Origin: Gloeobacter morelensis MG652769
GTDB lineage: Bacteria; Cyanobacteriota; Cyanobacteriia; Gloeobacterales; Gloeobacteraceae
DNA: 64,000 bases
Reading direction: 5' to 3'
Assembly (NCBI RefSeq): GCF_021018745.1
Contig: NZ_CP063845.1
Span: 2,232,001-2,296,000, forward strand
Part shown: positions 11,027 through 20,193 of the stretch, piece after piece
Layout of the letters: every line of letters begins with the position of its first letter
Numbering within the stretch: position 1 is the stretch's first letter
Notes under the pieces: generated by a model
The model's database searches: none
Told to the model about the DNA's origin: nothing
What the model saw: the letters and a program-made list of their open reading frames with translations, nothing else
Translations under genes and position numbers: made by a program

Positions 11027-12265
11027 CTAGTGGTCAGCCGCCAGGGGCAGTTCGACGGCGGTGGCAGGCAGGCTATGGGCGGCGGCATCGGTCTGCGGGA
11101 GGACGTGCCGGTAGATTTCGCTCCAGTGCTGCTGTTCGATCCAGGGGGCGAGCCATTCGCTGACTTTGTAGCGGGCGGCTTCCCCCAGTTGGCGGCGCAG
11201 ATCCGGCGAAGCGACGAGGCGGCCCAGGGCGGCTGCGAGGGCTTCGCTGTCGCAGGGGGGAACCAAAAGCGCGTCGCGCTCGTGATCGAGAATTTCGCCG
11301 ATGGCGTCCGCGCGGGTGCCCACGATCGCCCGGCCCGCCGTCATCGCCTCCAGGAGGGCGTTCGGGCAACCGTCGTGCAGCGAAGGGATCACAAAAATGT
11401 CGAGGAGGGCGTAGCAGGCGAGCGCCTGCTCGCGGGACAATAGCCCCGTTACCAACAGCCGGTCGCCCAGGCCGGCATTCTCCACCTCCAACTGCCAGTA
11501 GGCGGCTTCTTTGGGTACGAAGTCTCCCACCAGCAGCAGGGTAACGTCGAGCGATTCGGCCAGCAGGCGTCCACAGGCGTCCAGCAGAAATTCGATCCCT
11601 TTTTTGTCGCGGAAGCGGCCGACCGAGCCAATCACCGTGCCGCGCAAGGGGTAGGGCAGGGGTGCTTCGGGCAGGTTGTCGAAGCGCACCGGGTCGATCG
11701 AATTCCAGAATGCCGAGGACTTCTCGCGGATGGCCGGGGCAAAGAGCGCCGCCCGGCTTTGCAGGTCGCGGCTCACAAAGGTCACCCAGACGGAATTTTC
11801 GAGGGTCCAGACCATCTGGGCGTGCAGTAGCGGGCTGAACATGTGCTTGTGGATGTCCGAGCCGCGGATGCTGTTGATCACCGGCACGCCGTGTTCGCGG
11901 CCCAATAGCGTGAACAGATAACCTGTTTCGCTCAAGAAAAAGGCGTGCAACACATCGAAGCCGTAGCGCCGGTGCAGGGCGCACAGTTGAAAGTACAGAT
12001 CGCTCAGCATCTCCTGTTTGGAGGCATCGGCGGAGCGGATGGGCGGTTTGAGGCGGTGGACCGTCAGGCCGTCCTGCTCGGTGGTGAGGCACTGGGCGCG
12101 GCGCGGACCCTGGCTCAAGACGGCCTTCGGTTCCGAGCGAAAGACGGCGATGTGCACTGCGTAGCCCAGATCCCGCAGGAAGTGGGCGATGCGGTGGACC
12201 GATTCGCCGACCCCCCCGACATCGGGGGGAAATTCAAGGGTTGCGATGCAGACTTTCAGGCTCAT
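11027..12265 (-). CDS. Glycosyltransferase family 4/1 (GT-B)
   Basis: This 412-residue GT-B transferase has the N-terminal LEFPPDVGGVGESVHR glycine-rich loop and the C-terminal donor-site motif SLHDGCPNALLEAMTAG, with the conserved E-x7-E-type pair (here in ALLEAM and IGEIL). IGSVGRFRDKKGIEFLL is the usual linker strand before the donor domain. MSLKVCIATLEFPPD at 12265 is preferred over the ATG at 12277 because homologous GT-B proteins start directly on the first beta strand. It is followed 2 bases later by the GT2 gene. Donor and acceptor sugars cannot be inferred. Confidence 0.87.
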   Translation of the reverse strand: MSLKVCIATLEFPPDVGGVGESVHRIAHFLRDLGYAVHIAVFRSEPKAVLSQGPRRAQCLTTEQDGLTVHRLKPPIRSADASKQEMLSDLYFQLCALHRRYGFDVLHAFFLSETGYLFTLLGREHGVPVINSIRGSDIHKHMFSPLLHAQMVWTLENSVWVTFVSRDLQSRAALFAPAIREKSSAFWNSIDPVRFDNLPEAPLPYPLRGTVIGSVGRFRDKKGIEFLLDACGRLLAESLDVTLLLVGDFVPKEAAYWQLEVENAGLGDRLLVTGLLSREQALACYALLDIFVIPSLHDGCPNALLEAMTAGRAIVGTRADAIGEILDHERDALLVPPCDSEALAAALGRLVASPDLRRQLGEAARYKVSEWLAPWIEQQHWSEIYRHVLPQTDAAAHSLPATAVELPLAADH

Positions 12266-12334
12266 GGCGGCTCTCACACCTCGGTAGCGGTTGGCGATGA
12301 TGGTAGTGGGGTGCGGTGCAACCCTGCCCCGGGA

Positions 12335-13519
12335 TCAACGGAAAGGGCCGACGGCGGTGGTGGGCAGGGCGGGGGCAAGCAGGGCGCGGAGGTGCCCTGC
12401 CGTGCGCGCCACGCCGTCGAGGTCAAAATGAAAAGTCGTGGGCTCGCGCTCCAGGCAGGCGAGGATCTTGCGGGCGAAGCGCTCCGGCAGCAGCTCCTCG
12501 GGGTGGATACGCGCGACGACGCCCAGGTCTTCGAGTTTTTGGGAGCGGATCGTTTGCTCCAGGTCGTCGTTGCCGGTAAAAGCGAGCAGCATCGCCCGCA
12601 CGCCGGTGGTCAGCACGTTCATCGTCGTGTTGTAGCCGGACATGCTGATCGACAGGTCGGCTTTTTGCAGGTAACTGAGCAAATGGGGGGTGTAGCGCTC
12701 GACGGTGGTGCGCGGCAGGGAAGTGGCCAGCAACTGGAAGCGCTCGAAGGTGTCCTCGGGCATGAACGGACCGCAGAAGATGGCGAAGCGGTGCGGTAGC
12801 CGCTCCTGGAGGATCCCGGAAGCGCCGATGGTCGATGCGATCAGCTCGTGGCCGAAGCGGCCGCCGCCGATGCTCGTGACGATGAGCGGCCCGGCGGGCA
12901 GGGCTGCGGGCGGGGCCGGGGGAGGCTGCTGGACGACGTAGCCGGTGTAGTGCACCGGGCAAGTCAGATCCGCCACCCGCGAAAAAGTCTGCTCTAGCGG
13001 CTGGAAGCGCGGGTCGCCGTGCACCAGCAGCAAGTCGAAGTAGCGGTTCATCAGTTGGCAGACTTTTTGTTCGTGCTTGGCCTGGTCCTGCTTGGTGACC
13101 ACGATGTCGCGCAGGCTGCAGATCACTTTGGTCCGACCCCCGGCGCGGGCGGCTTCCAATAGCGGCACCAGTTCAAAGGAAAACCGGCGCCGGCCGAAGG
13201 GAAACAACTCGATCACAAGCGCGTCGGGAGCAAACCGGTGCAAGATCGCGAGCAATCGGTCGCGGCGGGCCGCCTGGACGGCTTCGAGATCGTCCGCCTG
13301 ACCGACGACGGTCAGGGTGCGAAAGGCGGCGTCGGTCTTGATGGCGGGCAGGTTGATCACTTCGATGCCTGGGGGCACCGCGAAGCCTGGCACCTGCTCC
13401 CCGCCGTTGATAAAGCACACCTCAAATTCTCCTGCCAGGCCGCGGACGATCTCCATGCTGCGGACCAGGTGGCCCATGCCCAGAATGTGCTGGCAGTAAA
13501 AGAGAATCTTCTTTTTCAT
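12335..13519 (-). CDS. MurG-like predicted glycosyltransferase (COG4671-type), copy 2
   Basis: This 394-residue GT-B protein resembles the predicted glycosyltransferase family related to MurG. The N-terminus ILFYCQHILGMGHLVRSMEI has the typical GHxxR loop. The C-terminal domain has IVTSIGGGRFGHELI and the MSGYNTTMNVLTTGVRAML segment, equivalent to the MurG donor site. It is a clear paralogue of the upstream gene (GMGHLVRSMEIV versus GLGNVRRMIAIC, SGYNTTMNVL versus GGYNTICEIL). Its ATG overlaps the upstream stop by one base (TGATG), implying translational coupling. The pair could act sequentially or as a complex. That is inference. Confidence 0.8.
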   Translation of the reverse strand: MKKKILFYCQHILGMGHLVRSMEIVRGLAGEFEVCFINGGEQVPGFAVPPGIEVINLPAIKTDAAFRTLTVVGQADDLEAVQAARRDRLLAILHRFAPDALVIELFPFGRRRFSFELVPLLEAARAGGRTKVICSLRDIVVTKQDQAKHEQKVCQLMNRYFDLLLVHGDPRFQPLEQTFSRVADLTCPVHYTGYVVQQPPPAPPAALPAGPLIVTSIGGGRFGHELIASTIGASGILQERLPHRFAIFCGPFMPEDTFERFQLLATSLPRTTVERYTPHLLSYLQKADLSISMSGYNTTMNVLTTGVRAMLLAFTGNDDLEQTIRSQKLEDLGVVARIHPEELLPERFARKILACLEREPTTFHFDLDGVARTAGHLRALLAPALPTTAVGPFR

Positions 13520-14742
13520 CAGCTGGCGACCTCCAGAGGCGGCAGGGCCGGAACGTAAGTCGGTGGGGCGAGTGTCTGGCCGCCGCAGAGCAGGTGGTGG
13601 GTGATGCGGCCCAGGGCGTTGAGATCAAAGCGCGCGCAGGGAGGACGGACAGGCTGAGCGAGGGCGCTCTGCACGGCTGTGTACAATTCGCCCGCCTGGA
13701 TGCGGTCGGGGTGAAGGGCGGTGAGCAGCCCCATTTGTTCGAGCCGCGCGGAGCGGATCCACTGTTCTTCGACCGGCCGCACGCGCGGGACCACCACCGC
13801 CCGCTTGCCGAGGGTAAGGATTTCGCAGATGGTGTTGTAGCCGCCCATGGAGACCACCGCGTCCGCGGCGGCTATACAACCGGTCAGATCGTCGGTAAAT
13901 TCGAGCATGTGCAGGTGCGGCAGGCGGGTCGCGGCGGCAAAGCAGTCCCGGCGGCGCTCGGCGGGCATCTCCGGCCCAAGGATCACCAGGCTGTGAAAAG
14001 CGGCGTCCGCGAAGGGTTCGAGGTCCACCAGATACCGCTCGACCAGCTGAAAGCCGTCCTCACCTCCACCCGGGGTGACCAGCACCAGCGGCCGGTCCGC
14101 TGCGATACCGAGACCTGTGCGGATTTGGGCGATCGACTGCACCCCGGCGGGCTTGGCGATGTAGCCGCAGTAGTGCACTTTGTGGGCAGTCGCCTGGGGA
14201 AGTTGATACTCGCGCACCAGATCGAACACCTGGGGCATGCCCGCCACCAGAATCGATGTGTAGAACTTCTCGATCGTCCTATGGAAGCCCTGCTTCTGCC
14301 ACAGGGCGATCGTCGCTTCCGGGCGGTCGAGGATGTCGCGCAAGAGCAACACGCAGCGCGTCGGCGGCAGCATCTGCTCGACGTAGTAGAGCGTATCCTC
14401 CAGTTCGCCCTCCAGGCCGCGGGGGTTCTTATCGACCAGCAGCACGTCCGGGTGAAAGTGGGCCACCGCCTGCAAGATCAGCTCCGAGCGCAGGCGCACG
14501 GTTTCGGCGAGGCCGGTCTTGAGGTACTTGGCGGTGGGCCGTCCGGTCTGGCCGCGGTTGAGGCAGGGCAGCTTGATGTAGTCGAGGCCCTCAGGGAGCC
14601 GGAAGCTGTGCAGCATCGGCGAGCCGGAGATAAGCAGAATCGACAGATCTTCGGTCGTGGCGAGCAGATGTTCGCAGATGGCGATCATCCTGCGCACATT
14701 GCCGAGGCCGTAGGAATCGTGAGAATACACCGTAATTCTCAT
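13519..14742 (-). CDS. MurG-like predicted glycosyltransferase (COG4671-type), copy 1
   Basis: This is the 407-residue first member of an adjacent paralogous pair. The start ITVYSHDSYGLGNVRRMIAI is very characteristic of COG4671. VLVTPGGGEDGF and VSMGGYNTICEILTLGKRAVV mark the MurG-like C-terminal donor domain. The middle segment FHPDVLLVDKNPRGLEGEL is also family-typical. It follows ugd by 36 bases and overlaps the next gene by one base. The family is predicted, not biochemically well defined, so the role in polysaccharide assembly rests on context. Confidence 0.82.
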   Translation of the reverse strand: MRITVYSHDSYGLGNVRRMIAICEHLLATTEDLSILLISGSPMLHSFRLPEGLDYIKLPCLNRGQTGRPTAKYLKTGLAETVRLRSELILQAVAHFHPDVLLVDKNPRGLEGELEDTLYYVEQMLPPTRCVLLLRDILDRPEATIALWQKQGFHRTIEKFYTSILVAGMPQVFDLVREYQLPQATAHKVHYCGYIAKPAGVQSIAQIRTGLGIAADRPLVLVTPGGGEDGFQLVERYLVDLEPFADAAFHSLVILGPEMPAERRRDCFAAATRLPHLHMLEFTDDLTGCIAAADAVVSMGGYNTICEILTLGKRAVVVPRVRPVEEQWIRSARLEQMGLLTALHPDRIQAGELYTAVQSALAQPVRPPCARFDLNALGRITHHLLCGGQTLAPPTYVPALPPLEVAS

Positions 14743-14778
14743 CGCCGCAGGTCCTTGTGTGAGTGTGGATGCGAAAGG

Positions 14779-16170
14779 TCAGCTGGCGATGGCGAGCACC
14801 GGCGCCGCTTTTTCGGGGGCGGCCGGCGCCGCTTTGGCCCCGGGTTTGCCGATGCCCACGTAGGTAAAGCCCGCCGCTGCGAGAATCTGGGGATCAAGAA
14901 AGTTGCGCCCGTCCACGATCAGCGCTCTTGCCATCGACCGGGCCAGGCCGGCGTAGTCGAGGGTACGAAATTCGGCCCACTCGGTCACCAGCACCAGGGC
15001 GTCGCAACCGGCCGCGAGGCTCTCAGGGCAGTCGGCCACACCCGCTTCGAGGCCCGCGGGCGGACGCTCCGGGCGGACGGTCGGATCGTAAGCTTTCACC
15101 CGAGCCCCCAATCTCCGGCACTCGGCGGCCAGAGCCAAGGCCGGGGCGTCGCGCAGATCGTCGGTGTCGGGCTTGAAAGTAAGACCCAACAGGCCGATCG
15201 TCTTGCCTTTGAGGATGCCCAGCGCTTGGCGCAATTTTTCGATAGCCAGATAGCGCTGGGAGCGGTTGACCGCCACCGCCGCCGCCAGCAGTTTCGCCTC
15301 GTAACCGTAGTCGCAGGCAGTGTGCACCAGAGCTGCGACATCCTTGGGAAAGCAAGATCCTCCCCAACCAAGACCCGCCTGCAAAAATTTGCCGCCGATG
15401 CGCGAATCGAGGCCCATGCCCAGGGCCACCTGCTGCACATCGGCGCCGACCCGGTCGCAGATATTGGCCACTTCGTTGATGAAGCTGATTTTGGTGGCCA
15501 AAAAGGCGTTCGCCGCATACTTGATCATCTCGGCAGACGCCAGGTCCGTCACCACCACCGGCACCGGCGGCAAAGCGGCCTCGGCGGCCACTTGCCGTTG
15601 GGTAATCGGTTCGTAGAGCTTTTTCATCAGAGCGACGGCCCGCCTGCCGCTGCCCCCGAGCACGATGCGATCGGGGTTAAAGGTATCGAATACTGCCGAG
15701 CCTTCGCGCAGAAATTCGGGGTTGCTCACGACATCAAAATCGACATTCGGCGCAGCGTTTTCGCTCACCAGCATCCGTACCCAGTCTCCCGAGCCGATGG
15801 GCACGGTCGATTTGTTGACGATTACCTTGTAGCTGCCGTCCAGGTGAATACCGATGGCTCTAGCCACCGCTTCGACCGCCCGCGTATCGCTCTCGCCGCT
15901 GGGCAAAGCCGGGGTGCCGACGGCAATAAAGATCACTTCGCCGTGGCGAACCCCAGCCCCGATATCGGTCGTAAACGCCAACCGCTGCGCCTGCATCGCC
16001 CCGGCCATGATCGCTTCGAGGCCCGGTTCAACAATCGGGGAGATTCCCGCTTGCATCTGGGCGACCTTGGCGGCGTTGTTGTCCACGCCCACAACGTCGT
16101 GGCCGATATGGGCCAGACAGGCTCCCGTAACCAAACCAACATAGCCAGTACCGATAACGCAGACGCGCAT
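14779..16170 (-). CDS. ugd: UDP-glucose 6-dehydrogenase (UDP-glucose/GDP-mannose dehydrogenase family)
   Basis: This 463-residue cytosolic enzyme oxidises UDP-glucose to UDP-glucuronate with two NAD+. The NAD motif GTGYVGLVTG is at 7-16. NKSTVPIGSGD (119-129) and FLREGSAVFD (153-162) line the substrate pocket. The catalytic Cys273 lies in GWGGSCFPKD, with Lys217 and Asn221 in EMIKYAANAF. GLTFKPDTDDLRDAPA is the C-terminal family motif. The start at 16170 (MRVCVIGTGYVG) is preferred to the ATG at 16185. It heads the minus-strand operon whose epimerase could convert the product to UDP-galacturonate. GDP-mannose or UDP-ManNAc specificity cannot be excluded by eye. Confidence 0.9.
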   Translation of the reverse strand: MRVCVIGTGYVGLVTGACLAHIGHDVVGVDNNAAKVAQMQAGISPIVEPGLEAIMAGAMQAQRLAFTTDIGAGVRHGEVIFIAVGTPALPSGESDTRAVEAVARAIGIHLDGSYKVIVNKSTVPIGSGDWVRMLVSENAAPNVDFDVVSNPEFLREGSAVFDTFNPDRIVLGGSGRRAVALMKKLYEPITQRQVAAEAALPPVPVVVTDLASAEMIKYAANAFLATKISFINEVANICDRVGADVQQVALGMGLDSRIGGKFLQAGLGWGGSCFPKDVAALVHTACDYGYEAKLLAAAVAVNRSQRYLAIEKLRQALGILKGKTIGLLGLTFKPDTDDLRDAPALALAAECRRLGARVKAYDPTVRPERPPAGLEAGVADCPESLAAGCDALVLVTEWAEFRTLDYAGLARSMARALIVDGRNFLDPQILAAAGFTYVGIGKPGAKAAPAAPEKAAPVLAIAS

Positions 16171-16449
16171 AAAATAACCCCTCATCAGTTGTTGGCAATT
16201 AATCTGATAATCCGGCCGCTCCTAACTCAAGGCGATCTGACCGGATTGTCGGCCCGTCGCACTTGCGAGCCTCTAGATTGCTCTGGGCAGATTGTGAAGC
16301 GAAGGTAACACCGGCGTGCAATTTTTATTCATTCCCCCCCGGCAGCCCACGGAGAAAGCCCGGCTCGAACGCCCTAAAAAGCTCTTGCGGCAAGGTTTTC
16401 CGCAATTCCACGGAGTATGATTTTATCGTCAGGGCAAGAAGGTTTCTGG

Positions 16450-16746
16450 ATGGAAGAGCGCTTCGATCGTGTTGAGCAGCGGATGGACCAGCACGGCGAG
16501 TTGATAGCGGAGCTGCGGGCTGCCACCCTTGCCAACAGTCAAAACCTCGATCGGCTAGCGGGCATCAGCGAGCGATTCATTTCCGTAGCGGTCGATGCCA
16601 TCACCGAATTGCGGATAACCACGAACCGGCTAGAACAAAACGTCGTCCGCCTTGACCGGGCTATAGAGGAACTGCGGGCCTCCAACCGGCGCCAGGAATC
16701 GATCAACGACTACCTGATTCGTCGAGACCGGGAGCGGGGCAGTTAG
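16450..16746 (+). CDS. Hypothetical coiled-coil protein, 98 residues
   Basis: This short, charged, heptad-rich protein (for example FDRVEQRMDQHGELIAELRA and LEQNVVRLDRAIEEL) is predicted to be almost wholly helical and to form a coiled coil. There is no signal peptide. The start ATG 16450 gives MEERFDRVEQ. An in-frame extension to 16417 is possible but lacks a better ribosome site. No family is recognised beyond similarity in style to cyanobacterial small coiled-coil proteins. It stands alone between the divergent polysaccharide operon and repeat copy C. Confidence 0.72.
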   Translation: MEERFDRVEQRMDQHGELIAELRAATLANSQNLDRLAGISERFISVAVDAITELRITTNRLEQNVVRLDRAIEELRASNRRQESINDYLIRRDRERGS

Positions 16747-16814
16747 GTACCAGGTATCAGGGGGCTTATAGAACCGATGTAGACAGTCCGGGATGGCCCG
16801 GCGACGTTGCCAGC

Positions 16815-17000
16815 CATTTTGCCGCAGTCGCCACGCAAAGCGTGCACGCACTGGAAACATTCGCCAAGCCCACCAACCCACTCTCCCGCCAGCCGCGCCG
16901 ATAAGTCCGGGGGGTGTCGGGGGGTGGCACGCCCCCGACGCGGGGAGGGGGAGAGCGCGAGAGGGGAACCCGAAGGGGGTTCCGCCTCTCGCTCACCCGC
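16815..17000 (-). repeat. Structured 3'-end repeat, copy C (subfamily 2)
   Basis: This copy is downstream of, and in the same orientation as, the CHAT gene. The main hairpin is at 16957-16992 with the same arms GCGAGAGG and CCTCTCGC as the other copies, starting 137 bases after the CHAT stop. The distal part, including CACGCAAAGCGTGCACGCAC and GGAAACATTCGCCAAGCCC, matches copy D rather than A and B. Within it CACGCAAAGCGTG is a small hairpin of its own. The unit fills most of the 382-base space between the 16450 gene and CHAT. The remaining 17000-17128 shows nothing recognisable apart from A-rich runs. Confidence 0.83.
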
Positions 17001-17128
17001 TGTCGTGCGCAGCCAAAAAAATCAAAAGCGCGCAGACAAACCCAGCCATCTCACCCAGATTCGACCTGAAAAAAAAAGGCACAAAGAAAGTTGCCTCCTG
17101 GCACCCCATCGCCCGCACCGAGCGAACC

Positions 17129-20056
17129 CTATCGCCCGGCTGCGCTCTGAAAGAGCCCCTGTACCGGCCGCCAGTCCCCCGAGAGAATAAAGGACGACCA
17201 GTAGTACGGATGGCTGTACTGTTTGCTTTTGAGCAAATTGAGCTGAGCTTTGCGCAGCCCCTCGCCGCGGCCTGCCCCCTGCTGCAACTGCCGGTAGTAC
17301 TGCACCATCAGATCGCGCGTACCCTCGTCTTCGACCTGCCAGAGGCTCACCAACTGGCTTTCCGCACCCGCCAGCGTCAGCGCCCGCTTGAGGCCGTAGA
17401 CCCCTTCGCCGCTCGCGATTTCCCCCAGTCCCGTCTCACAGGCCGAAAGCACCACCAGCCGGGTGCCCTGCAAATTCAGCCCCGACAGTTCCAACGCCGT
17501 GAGCGCCCCATCGTCCCCGCCGCTGTCGCGCTGGTTGAACCCGGCCAGAACCAGCCCCGAGCGCAGCAGCGGATTTTTGGCTTGCTCCTCGACCTCCTCC
17601 AGAAAAAACCCGTGGGTGGCGATGTGCAAAATCCCCGGCCCCCGCACTTGCTTGAGGGCGTTCTCGGTGGCATTTTTGCCGGTAAGCACCCGCGCCTCGG
17701 GCAGCAACTCAGCAATTGCCTCCGCCTCCTCAGCCGTAGCCGGCAGCGGATCGTAGCGAAGTTTGCCCAGATCTGCCGCGACCGGTTCGGTGCTGCGCCT
17801 GCGTCCCTCCCCCGCCGAGCGCGTCCGGGCGGTCTCGGCATTATCAAAGTTTGGATTGGCGACAATCAGCGCGGATTGGACAGCAGGTTGCGAGCGGCCC
17901 AATCTAAGCAAATCCCGGCCGGAACTTAAATAGCTGATCGTGTAGTTCTCGACCAGATAGCGGTTGCGCTCATCGATCAGGGTGGCAAAGGGCAACAAAT
18001 TGAGCATTCCGTCCGGGGAAATCAAGATGCGGCGAGGGTTGCCCAGCTTGCGCCGAATGGGAGCCATCAACTTCTGTTCGAGGCGGCGGGCCAGGGGTTT
18101 GAGCTTTGCTGCGGAACGCTCGCTATTTTGCAACTGTTGGCGTAAGGCTGTCGCGGCAGCATTGAGAGACGTCGCTTCTCCCAGATCCAGCCACTGCAAC
18201 TTCCCCTGACTATCCAGCAGATAGGCAGCGTAGCGCGCCGCCCCAAATTGTTTGTCCCGCTCAACTGCCTGCAAATTTAGCGGCCGGTACTGAACGATTT
18301 CGACCAAGGCCGTGTCCGCCGGCAACTGCTGCCGTACCGAGTCGAGCGTCACTGCGGTGCTCTGCCGGACAAACTCGGCACTGCGGCGGCTGAGGCTAGT
18401 CTCTAACTGCTCTGCCTGGGTCTCTAGAGCGGCAACCTTCGCCCGATACTGCTCGGGAGTATCGTCTTCCAATCCTCGGAAAACAAGGGCCGCCAGATTA
18501 GAGCGGGTTGCCGTCAATTCATCCAGCAGCTTCTGCTCGTCGGGTTCGAGGCGTTGGCGCAAAGCGCTATTGGTGTCGCTGAGGGCGTCGAGCAGTCTGC
18601 CTTTGCGTCGCAAGACAGTGGTCATGGCCAAGCGGGCTGCCTCCGTGTCCTGCGACGCCACTTGCTGGTGAAGCCAGAGAGCAGTGTCGGTGGTTTTGGC
18701 AAGGGTAGCCAGGTAATCGCGCTTGCGCTTCTCTGAACCGGTGCTGAGAGCCAGTGTCAGGTTGCGCTCTTGGATACCAAGGCTGCTCTCAAGCAGTTGC
18801 ACAGCAGATTGAAGTTTCTTTTGCCGCGTGCGTAATACGGCCAACGTTTCAAGGGATTCACTAATAAATGGGTGATCTGGAGGAAGAGCCTTCTTGCGAA
18901 TGGATAAAGCTCTTAGATGGATAGAATCGGATTCATCGAATTTGCCTTGGTAGTTGTACAGCTCAGCCAAGCTGAACAACGTTCTTGCCACATCCGGATG
19001 CTCGTTGCCTAAACTCTTTTGCCGAATTGTGAGAGACTGCTGGAGCAGAGATTCGACCTGCGAATACTTACCAGCATATAAGTACAGGGTTGCTAAGTTA
19101 TTGAGGCTTCTTGCCGTGTTGGGGTTTTCGGGGCCAAGAGTCTTTTCCGCAATCGCAAGAGCTCGCCTGTACAACGGCTCAGCTTGACTATATTTACCCC
19201 AATCTCTATATACATCAGCCAAGCCATTGAGACTAAATGCTAAGTTGGGGTGATCAGGACCAAGAGCACCCTCTGTGATTTTGAGAGCTTGTAGATATAG
19301 ATTCTCTGCCTTTGCATATTGTGCCCCTTGATTTCTATAAACTTCAGCCAAATTGTTTGTAGCTGTAGCAACACTGGGGTGTGTGGATCCGAGAGTTTTT
19401 TCTAAGATAGTTAGGGCACGGCTCAGCAAGGGCTCAGCTTCAATGTATTTGCCCTGGTAACTATAAAGCGTTGCCAAGTTGCTAAGGTTTTTGGCCACTT
19501 CAGGATGTTCCAGACCCAGACCTTTCTCTCGGATAGCTAGAGCACGTAGGAGTAAGGGTTCGCCTTCAGTATATTTACCCTGGTTAATGTGTAGAGCCGC
19601 TAAGTTATTAAGGCTTCTTGCGACATCTGAATGTTCTGCACCAAGTGCTTTTTCCCGCGTTGCTAAAGCACGACGTAAAAGGGGCTCAGCTTGTTCATAC
19701 CTTCCTTGACGTATGTAGAGAACTGCCAGAGCGTTCAGACTCGTAGCTACTTCCGGGTGTTCTAGGCCAAGCACACTTTCTCGAATTATAATTACTTGCT
19801 GAGCGAGCGGGACTGCTTCTGCGTACTTGCCACTTTCCCTTAGCTTTTCTACCTGTGAACTAAGGCCGTGTGCTTTTTGCAACTGTGCTGCAGGCGAACT
19901 TCCTACACCAGGTTGATCCTGGCTGATGGCTGGCTGAGAATAAGTTAAAAGCAACCATACGGACAAGCAAAGACCCGCCCAATAGCCATGCATTGCTTTG
20001 GTGTCGTAAGTATATGTTTTAGCTTTTACCTCTAACCCTCTCTCCTGCGGTTTCAT
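17129..20056 (-). CDS. TPR-CHAT protein (caspase-like peptidase domain with tetratricopeptide repeats)
   Basis: This 975-residue protein has a hydrophobic segment near the N-terminus (about 26-46, a signal peptide or anchor), about eight TPR units of 42 residues (about 85-430, consensus YxEAEPLLRRALAIREKxLG), a helical linker, and a C-terminal CHAT domain. The CHAT catalytic pair is His815 (HIATHGFF) and Cys873 (LSACETGLGE), both intact, so it should be an active cysteine peptidase of the caspase clan. The start at 20056 has AAGGGG just upstream. An internal ATG at 19993 would begin at the hydrophobic segment. The TPR half is AT-richer than the CHAT half. CHAT-TPR proteins occur in bacterial conflict and cell-death systems, but no partner gene is adjacent here. 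Confidence 0.9.
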   Translation of the reverse strand: MKPQERGLEVKAKTYTYDTKAMHGYWAGLCLSVWLLLTYSQPAISQDQPGVGSSPAAQLQKAHGLSSQVEKLRESGKYAEAVPLAQQVIIIRESVLGLEHPEVATSLNALAVLYIRQGRYEQAEPLLRRALATREKALGAEHSDVARSLNNLAALHINQGKYTEGEPLLLRALAIREKGLGLEHPEVAKNLSNLATLYSYQGKYIEAEPLLSRALTILEKTLGSTHPSVATATNNLAEVYRNQGAQYAKAENLYLQALKITEGALGPDHPNLAFSLNGLADVYRDWGKYSQAEPLYRRALAIAEKTLGPENPNTARSLNNLATLYLYAGKYSQVESLLQQSLTIRQKSLGNEHPDVARTLFSLAELYNYQGKFDESDSIHLRALSIRKKALPPDHPFISESLETLAVLRTRQKKLQSAVQLLESSLGIQERNLTLALSTGSEKRKRDYLATLAKTTDTALWLHQQVASQDTEAARLAMTTVLRRKGRLLDALSDTNSALRQRLEPDEQKLLDELTATRSNLAALVFRGLEDDTPEQYRAKVAALETQAEQLETSLSRRSAEFVRQSTAVTLDSVRQQLPADTALVEIVQYRPLNLQAVERDKQFGAARYAAYLLDSQGKLQWLDLGEATSLNAAATALRQQLQNSERSAAKLKPLARRLEQKLMAPIRRKLGNPRRILISPDGMLNLLPFATLIDERNRYLVENYTISYLSSGRDLLRLGRSQPAVQSALIVANPNFDNAETARTRSAGEGRRRSTEPVAADLGKLRYDPLPATAEEAEAIAELLPEARVLTGKNATENALKQVRGPGILHIATHGFFLEEVEEQAKNPLLRSGLVLAGFNQRDSGGDDGALTALELSGLNLQGTRLVVLSACETGLGEIASGEGVYGLKRALTLAGAESQLVSLWQVEDEGTRDLMVQYYRQLQQGAGRGEGLRKAQLNLLKSKQYSHPYYWSSFILSGDWRPVQGLFQSAAGR

Positions 20057-20193
20057 GAACCCCTTCGAATAAGAGGACAGAGAGCAATGTTAGTTTACCT
20101 CTGCGAACTTCGCATCATTATTTGTGAGGTACTGCAAAAAGAAGGGAGGTCTCTATAGTACCTCCCTGTATATGCAAAAGAAGCTAGTATTAT

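Noticed and set aside
13594-16308. 904-codon plus-strand open frame over the glycosyltransferase and ugd genes
   Set aside because: Antisense shadow of two well-supported minus-strand genes, with atypical composition and no motifs.
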